A stretch of DNA of 64,000 nt from Bemisia tabaci (Eukaryota; Arthropoda; Insecta; Hemiptera; Aleyrodidae): positions 45,930,243 through 45,994,242 of the forward strand of contig NC_092793.1 in NCBI RefSeq assembly GCF_918797505.1. The letters are read 5' to 3'. Position numbers and translations under genes: made by a program. Below, one piece after another: positions 43,101 to 55,100 of this stretch. Below the pieces are notes generated by a model. It did not search any database, was not told where the DNA came from, and saw only the letters and a program-made list of their open reading frames with translations. How positions within the stretch are numbered: the first letter of the stretch is position 1; the number at the start of each line of letters is the position of its first letter.

Positions 43101-46100
43101 GTATCAAACTTAATGATTTCCAAAGCACACGAATTTCTACACAATTTCTTATAGCCTTTTATAATCGATGGCGAAGAAGCAACAGCCAGGCGAGAAAGTG
43201 TAAAGCCCGGCGATAGGAACCCGGCCCGGCTGCATAATTTTTTATCGCTTCGTATAGCCCGGCCGTACGATTTTCTCCGCATTACAGCCAGCTATATGAT
43301 TTTCTGTAGCCTTCTTTAGCCGGCTATAAGAATTCCTATGGTATTTTGAAACGCAGCTCTTATCGCCAATTTTTACCAGGGAACAGCTGAACGCATCTAA
43401 GGAAAATAAGTCTATCTGCATAAGGGGACTTGATAAACAAAAAGCCATCAATTTGTTGAATTTCATATTGTTGTTGGTGCATTTGTTGACACGCAGCTTG
43501 AACCCGATGTTTCAAAGTAGTTGCTGTACATTTTTGGGAGGCTCTTTTGCAGGAGTCGTTGGATTTTAGTTTGAGCATAATTCTGATTGAGGGGGGGGGG
43601 GGGACTGAGAACTTTTTTTTAATTCGTTCACCATTGCAATTTGACCAGGCTTTGATTCAGTGCTGCATAAGTATACATATATGAAATGAAATTTGAATGA
43701 TGTCGGTAACTGAAGTGTGAAACCACGTATCTCCATCAAAGTGTCTTACAATTTTCGCTCCTATTTTATTTTTTCGAAAAGGCACCAGCCGACAACATGG
43801 CTTGAAATCTTTACAGAATATCATTCTGAGCGAGAAGGAAAATGAAGGACATTTTCAAGAAATTCCAATGAATAGTTTTCCAAAGAAAAATAAAGAACGA
43901 TAGGAAGTTTGCGACGTGGCAATGGACCACTAGACAAGGTACGAATTTAAGCAATCTGATACATGTTTCTTAATCAGAATTTCACGTAGAACACGATTTA
44001 CACAACGAAAATTACTAAAACCAACTCCTAACGAAGATATTAACGTTTTTATTTCACATTGGTCACGAGGAATTTGAACTGCCCGCTCACAAGAAACTCA
44101 AAGCTCTACGTTAGTCAAATTGCGCACTACAACGGTTTTAGCAAGCTTCTCAATCGAGCAATGTTCATTTTCCACCATGTGTTGTTCAAACTATTAGTAA
44201 TTTGCTATAGCTGAGCCAAATAGTCAAGATTGAAGTTGAGGATTTTTACATCGCAGAGACTGTCATGATAAACATTTAGCGCGCGATGTGAATCACGTAG
44301 AACATTGAGTTTTCATGAGCGGGTGGTTTGAATTCACGCATCAAAAATCATTAAATATCTTCGTCAGGAGTTGACTTTGGTAATTTTCGTTATGCGTATC
44401 GTGTTCTACGTGCAATTTTGATAAAGAAACATGTATCAGAATGCTGAAATTCGTACCTTGTCTAGTGGTCCATTATTGGAAATACTTTGGTTTCCTGCTT
44501 TCGCCGTCAATATACAATTATTAGCAGTTGTGTCGTGGGATTTGGCGATGGTTCTATGGTACAAAAATAGAGCTACTTAGTTTCTAGTGGGATCCCGTAT
44601 AACGTATATGGGACCCCGTCCATCACAGGGGCTCCTCCTCAACTTTGAGCGCTCTTTTTCGAAGTTAAAAGTCCATGTTCGAGAAAGCAGCGTCGTGTTC
44701 TCACGCATATCACATAGGGCAATATTCTCAAATCCCAAATTCCCGCGGCACACGGTGGATCGAGTCAATGGGAGAGGTCGGACAAAATTTGGAAACTTTA
44801 AACGCCTACAACTCCGTTTATACAAAACTTTGAGGTTTTGAAAGTGGTAGAAATTTTCTTTTAGGAACCCCCCTTAAAATTTAAAATGTGACGAATTAAA
44901 CATCAAAATTTGCAGTTTTAATTAAAAATTCATGTCCGACCTCTCTGATTGACTCGATCCACTCACTGGCGTGGCGTGCTTTGCGATATATCGATCGATA
45001 CGCCCCTCAAACATATGAAAAAAGATCGATCATTAGGGTGTTCGCAGCGAACACCTCATTAATCAATTCTTTACCATAGCTTCAAATGGCGAGATATCGC
45101 GATAATCGATCATTCACGCCACGCCACTGGATCCACTGTGCGGCATCCGAGAACTCCATGCCGCCCAAAACAGCATCTAAGTTGAATCCTGAAATGGAAC
45201 CCATTCGTTAAAAAAATCTTACCGCACTGGTGAAGAGGCTGCAAAAGCAAGGGACAGCGAGCATGTTCCAGACGCCGCTACCCACCACCGTGCTCACCCC
45301 AATGTCTCCTTTGGTGAGGAAAGTGCCGATCAAATTTATGAACAACTCCGGTGACGAAGTTGCCATCGACATCAGCGTCGCGCCGGCAACGTCCGTGCTT
45401 AAGTCTAATTCTGAAAATACCAAAAAGTCTCCAAATTACATCATGTCACATGGGTCACAAAACCTTGTGTTTTTTATTTGATATTCTGAGAGTACCAACA
45501 GATTAGATTGAGTGGTGATTTATTGAGTATTTTTGGAGTCAAAATCCCGGACAAGCCGGCTTTTAAAAAGTCCAAAGCTCGAAGAAATTTTGAACGCGTC
45601 GGAATGACGGGAAAATGATGGCAGTGAAGTACTGTCGCAGTCAATTCGCCATATCTCCTCTCATTTTCCACTAATTTTTGTCCAAATAAAACGTATTTAA
45701 AATTGAAATCGTTGCTTTTTAACAACAGATAACATGCATAAGATTCGATTCTTTGACCCTTAAGGGATAGTTTCGCCTTTCCCTCTGTTTTTATTTACGA
45801 GGAGTAAAAAAAAAATTAAAGGAAGTCTTAGAAACCAATGCTCGCTTCTGATTGATGCCAAATCACTCGGCTTAGCCGGGGGGTTTTAAAGCGGAAAAGT
45901 TGCGCTTTTCCAACTGCGTATTTCTTGGTTTCTGAGTAGTTTTTTCACGTTTTTAATGTGCGCATCGTATTTTACGCGTCATTTGCTTTTGGAAAAATGT
46001 ATTCGCAAGTCAAAATTCGTTCATGATTTAGCGACTGATTGTTATTAAAATGTTGGACTTACTTTTACAAATAAGTTTGATGCTGTGTAAGAAATAATGA

Positions 46101-49100
46101 TCACAGATAGAGGCTAGTGCTACAAAAAGGTAGCCAGTGACGAGGGCCGCCACGAGGATATTGACTATCACACCGCCGGGCAGTGTCAGCTCAGGGAAGT
46201 GGTGCGATTTCGCCGGCGAGCAGTTTGCAATCCCGCCGTAATCCATCCCCAATAAGTGTCGTTGTCCATCTGAAATGAAATCGAAATTAAAAATAAGGTT
46301 ATATAGCCGCGCTCATTTAAGGTGACACATATAAGTTCTCAAATAAAATGTTACACACAACGAAGCCACTGATTATGAACACAGTTTACCTTTTACCATG
46401 AGATTTCACTGAAGAGGGATACATTTTGGTATCAAGTATTTCTGAAACTTTGTTACATACTTGCCAGGGCCGGATTAAGGGGGTGGCCACATGGGCCGTG
46501 GCCCATGGCGGCAAAATTAAGGGGCGGCAAATTTTGCAATTTTTTTAAATGCAGGTACAAAAAAATCGGATTCAGAAAAAAATTACGAACAAGAAATGGT
46601 GACAAAATCTCTCATTTCCTGAGAGTTCATTAATTTCTAATATTGTCGTATTTCGGTGATACAAAAGACTGCGCACCTTTAATTAGTTGATTTGAGAGAG
46701 AAACCAAACACGTAATTTGGCCTGGAGCGGCGCGGTGCAAAAAGAAATGATGACGAGGACTTGAGATGAAAAGGAGAAGCCCTCGACGCGGCGGTCGGCA
46801 TGTAACACATATTAGGGCCTACGAGACTGCATGAATACTTCACCCATTGCGTCAAACAAAGTACGGTCAACAGCGGTCGGCGCGGCGTGAAACGCACAGT
46901 GCCTACAAGACTACATGAATACTTCACGCATTGCGCCAAATACAGTGTGGTCAGCGCGGCACGGTGGCGGAAGTTAAAATTATTAAACCACATTTATGTT
47001 TGTTCTTTCTTAATTTTTTAGTTAATTTCTTACAAAAGAAAGGCTTTGTCCCCACAGAGATAGGTTTACGGAACTGAACTTTTGCTGGTAGTGTTGACAG
47101 GGCTTACGCAAAAAATGTGTCCAACACGAGTGAACGCGTCTTATACACCCTTCTCCCTCCGGCACGTTCACTTGATGGTGTTTATTGATGTTTCAAAATG
47201 AATGAGAAGAGGGCGGCAAAATGCAGGCGGCCCATCGGCGGCAAGTAGGTAAATCCGGCCATGATACTTGCTTGAAATAGTACATTTGTTTCTTTTGAAA
47301 TACATGTTTTTTAATCATAAAATTTGTTACAAGGATCCATAATCTTTTATAATCCCTTCATTCAATTTTGTGAGTAAGTAAGAGACCTCTTTGTAGCACG
47401 AGGTGAGAGTGATGAGGAACAAAGCAGGAAAGCGAAAAAGAAGGGGGAAATGATAACGTTTATTCGATATGTACATATGCACGCAGTAAGTGACTCTACA
47501 AACCTGAAGTGGGTACTAAAATTTATCTTTAAGAGTGGTCTTCAAAAATTAGTGAAAGTGCAACTGGACTTGGACGGAGAACCAAGAAGTAAATAGAGAA
47601 CGTAAATACTCTCGAGTCACCATTTTTGCTGTCAACTTTTGAAGTCATCTCCTTTTTTTTTTAGATGAGTGGTAATGTAGATATTACGGTTCGAAAATAT
47701 TTCAAGGTTGGATGTGCACACGACCATGACAGGAATTTTAACAAGATTAAACGATGTCTCTATATGAGGACTTCAGAAATGGATGAGGTTCTCAAGTCTT
47801 ATAAGTTTGATGAGAATAATCTCGAGAGACGGTTGTAAAAAATCGTAATATATTAGTGGACCCTTATGATCACTTCGAAATTTCAGGCAAAAAATAGGGG
47901 GTCTCAAGTTGACCAATCATGAATGTAAAATCTTCTCATCATTTAGCTGATCCTAGAGAACCTCTGATGCGATTTTGAGGTTTTTTTGTCCAAATTCTAT
48001 TGTGTAGGCGTTCATTTTACAGGGTGATTCACGGTTAGATGGCCAGACTGGAGGACCCGAAACACCCTCAAACCCTTTCTTTAAATTGAGTTTTCGATTT
48101 TTTTTTTTTTAGATCATTTATGAATTCAGGCCATAAAAGTACAGAGGAATACAAATTTACATGAAATTTGATTCACAACCGTTACCAAAATTCAGGAAAA
48201 ACGAATTTTTCTGAAATTTTGGGCGGGAGGGGGGGGCGTATAGCTCCGATTGGGGGCTCTATTGGAAAAAAATTGATTCAACAAAAAAGTCTGATTTTGA
48301 CCCATAGAACGCGCGTCTGCAGTCTGGTCGTTTAACCCTGGATCACCGTGCATGAATTCAACTCAAATTCTAAAAATCGCGTCAGACGTTCTCTAGGAAC
48401 AGCTGAATGATTGGAAAATTTTATTTCCATGGTATGTTGATCGGAAACTTTGTTGTTTAAATTGAAGTTTCAAAGTGTTCACAGAGTGTCCAGTGTCCAT
48501 AGAGGGTCCACTGACTTCCCCTGACGTCATTTTTACGGACAGCTCCGAACATCGGAGTGCACGGCTAAGAAGTTGGGACTTTTTCGAGTGTTTTATCGGA
48601 GACGATTGTGGGATGGGCACGGCTGGAAGTGGCACGGAGCTAGAGCCTATGTTTTGGAGGCGGAGGAAGCTGGGCTTTTAACATTGTCGTCACGTCTAGA
48701 TTGATCAGGAGAGCAATCAAACAATTGAAGCTGAGCAGCACAGCCTCCTCCGCCAACGGATCCACATGCCACCGACTCTGTCATTGTCGTTCCTGCTCAT
48801 CGTGAGTCGTGCGTCTTTTCGTGGCCGAATCGAAAAAGCCAGAAGGCAACCATGAGCTAGGAGACCTCCGCCAGGAAAAGTTTGGAAGTCGAGCCTTCCC
48901 AGAAGCAAGTCGGGTATCCCGAGGAAAAGTGGGGCATTGTGACATCACTCTGATGTCATAATGACATTCACAATGTGTTTCAAAAAACAGTGTGACGTCA
49001 CAGTGATATCCGTTGAACACTCTGCCATCACAGTGTCATCACAATGATGTCTGAATGGTCAGAATGGTGTCAAAAAAAGGTCAGATTGATATCAGAGTGA

Positions 49101-52100
49101 AATTTTAGAGATTTGTTCCATAAATCATTGTGATGTCTCAATGACGAGGTCATTATGCTTCACTTTTACCAGGATACTTGGCGATAGGGAATTGTCTTCA
49201 TTTAGAGTTTTGAAGAATAACCTGGAGTCAGTTGAACCCCCTGCAGTAGACACTTGGCTTCCTATGCATATGGATACTTTGAAACTCTAAGAAAAGGTTT
49301 CAGGTACATCTATCACGAGAGTAAAATAGCGCACATCATTCAGTTGATCCTGGAAAGCGTTTGATGCGATTTTTTTTAATTGCATACCAACGGCAATACA
49401 AAAGAATTTCACCAAAACCATCTCGACTTCAGCCATGCGCGAGGGGAATGCGCTATGAGGTTAAATGGACTGCATTTTGCAATTTGGAACTATACATTCT
49501 GGTTCATATGAAAAAACACTTGTGTGCATAGAGAAACTAATGGCACATACGTAGTTTTTAAACCGGGCTAGAATTTATAGTTCCTAATTGCAAAATGTAG
49601 TCCAAATGGTCTTCCATTGCATAGCGTGCATCTCTATTAGAATATGTCTTGCGCGCTACCATAGAATCGCAGCTATGTCGGGGGCGTTACATCAAGATAT
49701 TCCTTCGCGCTATTTTTGGCTCTTTTACGTAATTCAAACGTCGGTCTAATTATTCGTGAAGTCAGATTCGTGAAAGATCTGTTTAATAACGCATTTGTTT
49801 GTCCGGATTTCCGGAAGTGACACGCGTTCTGTTCTCGTGACCAATCGTGCCGCGTGACCTTTAAACCTTACGTTCCGATAAGAGCTCATTCTTAAAAATC
49901 ATCCAAAGGGCATCACATTAATAATTTGAACGTCCGCTCCATGAGAGATATTTTGTTGTAAATGTTATGCTGCAACTTAACAACAATTGGATTGAATCTT
50001 GCAAAAATTAACTGATAATATTGCAGTACTGATAGTAATAAGCAACAATGGTAATGCTGCTGTAATTAAACATTTTTTTCCATCTTGTTGACAGAACATG
50101 GAACGGTAAACAATATCCAATTACCCTAGAAAATTATTCATTGAATGAGAAAATTGTCACGTGCATCGCAAATATTTATTTTCGATTAAGAGAGGGTATC
50201 GAAAAGGGCCATGTTTGGCTCCACTCTGAATTTCCTCAACCCTACAATTGTTTGCACATTGAAGACCTTTATTTTAGGGAATGCATCATGATGTTGTCCT
50301 TTTTGGTCTCTGTCCAAGTCTTACCGGCTTTGATATGGATCTGAAGATCGGTTTTGGCGAAAAATACAGGTGTTGCGAGTTTGCAGTCGAGTGCCGAAAG
50401 ATCCGCACTTTTCGCCAAAATCGGCCCTCAGACCGATGTCTAATACTATAATCTAATACCAGCCTTAGTATTAGATTCAGAAAGAGACCGAAAATGTCCA
50501 AATCATGCTGCATTCCGTGAACTCTAAACTTTTAAAGAATAAAAAATACTAGAGTTGGAGAAAATTTATAGAGTGGGCCCAAAAACGGCCCTTACCGTTA
50601 CCCTCCTTTGCCGCCTTTGCCCTTGCGCCTCCTTTGCAAATTCTTAAGAATTTGCACACTGGTAGCCTCAATACTGAAATTCAATCAGTTCTTTTTTGCA
50701 AAACACAATCGAATCGAATCATCACTAGCTGTGTCTTTCATCACATGACGTACGTAATTTCTGAGACATCGACTACGTGTGTTATCCGTGAAATTGTTTA
50801 AATATTACTAAAGTACCCCGAAATTTACCCTCTAAAAATGAGATATTACTCCGCACGTTAAGATGTTTAAACGTGTATCTGAAAATTTTTTTTATAAATA
50901 TTCACATATGTTCTTACGTATAACGGCATGGCAATTTAAACGCAGGTGCAAAACATTGTATCACAAAACAAATGCGTTTCTCGATTGTTCAACCAGTTGC
51001 AAAAGTGTTTATTCACAACAATCAGTTATTTTAAGAATACGCTAAAATCAATACGCTTATCTCTAACTAGGATTTTAAATTAGATTTTGCTCATGTTGCA
51101 CTGCCTCTAGGTCGGAATGATTTATCAAAAATCAACAAACAGTGATATTATTGATTCACCACGGCCGGTATTGCACATGTGTTCGATGAGATGTTACAGA
51201 GTATTCTTATCTACTGTAAAGGCTAATGACGTTGATTCGGAAATCACGTAAGTTTTCGGCTGTGTAAGTTTTCGGCACGTACTACTGGATCTCGTATCTG
51301 TGGGTAGTATTGATGAATTCAATATTAGCTTTACTCCTGCCGCAACCTGGCGCCTCCTCACACGTAAAGTACATGACCTCAATTTGCAAGATCAATCGCA
51401 AGATCGATCGATTATATTAGCTTGCCCACACATGAAACTGTACCTATTTTGTCTCTTTTTTCGCGTTGAACGTGAAAAGTATGCCAACGCATGCACCAAC
51501 TTCCACTGAATTCCATTACAACTCCTAGATGCAACTATTCGGGCTCTACGGATGTCCCTTGCATACGCACGAAAATTAAGGCGTTTTGACTTTCATGGCA
51601 CTCACCCGTTTTACCCGCAGCATGGCGTCGCAGAGGACTGTATATCACGATGATCGAAAATGACAGATCGTCTTCAATACTTCGTTCATACCACGAATAT
51701 ATTTCTTAGGCACGAATTAACGAATCTTGCTCAGCACATAGCTGTATCAAAACTGCGAAACGAAAAAAATGCTCAAATTCTACGTATTTGTGCAAATAAT
51801 CGTGCGTAGTAGATGCCTATGCAGTATGTAGAATGTATTTTTGTGTTGTCTATGATGCCACTCTGCCATTTTGAATCCTCGCAGAAGAACCTGCTGCCGT
51901 GCCGCAGGCGTAGTGTTGAGTGGTGACGGGTGAGTGCCTGAAGAATCAAAACGCCTTCATATCCGTGCGTATGTAACACGGACATCCGTGGAGCTCGAAT
52001 AGTTGCATCCGGGCGTTGCAATGCAATTCGTTTGGTGCTAGCGATATTAGCTGAGAATGTTTTGCTTGTCATTCAAACACCTCAACTCAATTCCAGCGTC

Positions 52101-55100
52101 ACCCATTGCACTGATCAAATAAACTCTTACCAATGTTAATCGTAAAATTTTCAATTTTCAACAAATGTTTTGATCGCTTGTAATTTTAAGATATTGCCCT
52201 TCTAAAATAACATTACTTCCTAAATCAAGAGTAATATCGCTTCAATAAAGTTGGTTCCTGTTTGGCTTTGATCACTGTACGGAAAAAAAATTCTTAAAAC
52301 ACCGTTACCTGCTTAACGCTCATGCATTACCTACATGTTAGAGCATCTGGCTTACTTTAAAATTCGTTTTTAATTTTATTTTGTTTTAAATTAGTTATAT
52401 TATTGGGAAATAAAGTTTTAAATCATGTGCTTGTCTTATTCAGATGCCAATTCTGAACTTTAATTTAGGTTCTTTTCCTTAATGCTCCGAAAATATCAGC
52501 ACCTCAACAAAATCAATGCTAATTTCGTCATCAATGACGCAGTGAATTATCTTGAAAATTAAAAAAGGCACAGGTCAGGTGCGTACCATCAGTCAGGTCA
52601 TCCTTATCTCCGGAAGTAGAGACCTTTTGATCGATATCAGGCTTGAAAAACCACTAGAATCGGATCTCATCGATCGGAAATACTGGGCAGTAACCCTCAT
52701 CGAAATAAGGCCACAAATCGTTCAACTATCAAGGTTATAGCGGCAGAATGACGTCCGCACGTAAACACAGCTCTTTCACGAACATGAGGTCAATCTCATC
52801 CAAACTTTCCTCGTTACGCAGCGCAATCTCAGCGCTTTAAGCCGAGTCTAATCTCTCGATAAGCAATTGAGATAGGTTTTTAATTAGGGTGATTTGGGTG
52901 GTGAAAAACTTCGCGAACACTTTCTCGTTTATTTGCAATTGCGTAGGTTTACCGGTAGCCGGCGCGTGATCACCTGACCCGCCCGCACTGGATTCGTATG
53001 AACATAAAATAAATGCGCTATTTTTGATATTCAATTACGCTGAAGACGTCACTGCTCAGCGGGAGGACGCCTGAGCCTGATAAACTTTGCTGAACTTTCC
53101 CGATAAGAAAGCTCGAAGCCTTCGAAAATAAACCACGAGGGTGATTCCCTTCTTTAAAATTTTCCGAGGCGTTTAGTGGCCGTGAGAATTAATTCACGTT
53201 GCTCACATAAGCGGAGCTAAGAGATTTTTTTTTTTGGAGAAGGAAAATAATTCTCACGTATCCTCACAAAAGGAAAATGCTTCAGGGTGCTTGCTTGCAG
53301 TACATAACGCATTTGTGACCTCTTAATATACCGCGACTTGACGCAGCCTCGGGCCCCCATACTAAAATGCGCAACAATCGGAAGACCCCCCCCCCCCCCC
53401 CCAACACCCATTATTTCTCCAAAACGCACGGAAAAATTCAGGTGAGAGTTGGATATAATTGAGGCGATTCACTTTAAATTCTCTGAGATACAAAAATAAA
53501 ATTAGGTGATGTGAAATTTCAGATGATACAATTCAATGTCATCATAGTCTGTGAGAGTTGAAAAAATGACTTAAGACTAGCTCAACCTCACCCCCCCCTC
53601 TCATTTTCTTCCTAAAATGATGAGGATAGTTTGAAAATAGCTGAAAAAATTATTTTAATCGAAACATATTATTTTTTCTCAGAGTGGAAGGCTTGCGTGA
53701 CTGACTGAGCTTAACTTCCTCCCCTCTTGTATGAGATTCGGTAACGCAAGTTCAAACACCGACCCCCCCCCCCCCCCCACCTTAAGTAGCTTACCTAACA
53801 CTTGAACTCCTAATCATTGGGGGATCTTCCATCGGTTACGAACAAACAAATCGTGCTGGTTAATGCATAGGAAAAGAACAGTTTTTGTGAGAATTGATCT
53901 TATTCGATTTGGGAACATCAATATGTAACGGTAGATCTCTACGATTCTTGAAGTTATGGGTGATCTGTATAAGTTTGTGAGGCACAAGTGATCTAGCTTT
54001 GCACCCGTCACACACGAAACTTTTGATGACTCATATATTACATCATTGCGGTGACTAGAATGTTTTCTGTATGCGACCTGGTCGGAAAGGCGATGAACAC
54101 ATTGAAGATTAAAAAATATACTATGACACCGGAGTGTTATCATTTAATTTGGAGGCTGCTCTGACGCTATGCTCGCTTTATCGAGGAGCGCAACATTTTA
54201 TGAATGAAAATCGCCAAAGCACGGTTATCAAATCCGATCGCACGATCAAATTATTATCTACGACACAAAATAAGATGACGATATTGGGCTGTGAGAACAG
54301 TCAATGCTCTGACAACAGCTGACAAAATGGGTCTGTAGGTTTCTTTTTATTAGGTATTCATGATGTAAAATGTTAGATAATTTCTTGAATGCAGTGCGCT
54401 CAGCCTCTCAGCTCAAAGTTTAAGAATATGATCAAATGTAAACAGAGTGAATCGACTCATATGCTTCCGTGAGATATCAACTCACATTTGACGAGAGACA
54501 TTACTTTACGACCATCTACATGGAAAAAATAAGTTAGGACTACATTGAACATAAACATTTTTCGGTTCAGGTAACTTTTACGTCAACTTTTTTTTATTAG
54601 CCGTCCAGCTGTGTGAAGCTCAATTTTGAGTTTTCCAGTCTCATCATTCCACGAACGATCACTTTTCATAACGTCAATTTTCCTCTAAATAAAAATAGTT
54701 CGTCGCTTAGTTCTTCGCTATTCCCTAGCTACCAATGGACTGTAAAATGTTTGAAATTTTCCACCATATCTTGAAAATAAATGTAAAAAATAAAAAAATT
54801 AAATTCATAATTCTTTATAGAAAAAAAAATTGAACTCTCATATTCCTTCGGCACCGATCTTCACGAGTTAAGATCCCTTGAGAGGGAGCTTTTGGAACGG
54901 AGAAATTTTGTAAGGGATGTTTGTTGAATTTGATCAGAAATTTTGTAGGCTACCCTTGAAGATGCTTGGGTCATTAACATTTGGGATTTAAACACTGAAG
55001 CCTACGTAAAATTTTGCGAGAAGTACGATCCCCGGTTTTCTCTGAAACGAACTCGCATCAAGCTCATAGAAAAAGTTTTCAAAGTTGAAGCCTCAGTGAA

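Noticed and set aside
47630..47860. Possible nested gene exon in exchanger intron 1
   Set aside because: No long frame, no splice-phase support and no recognisable protein words.
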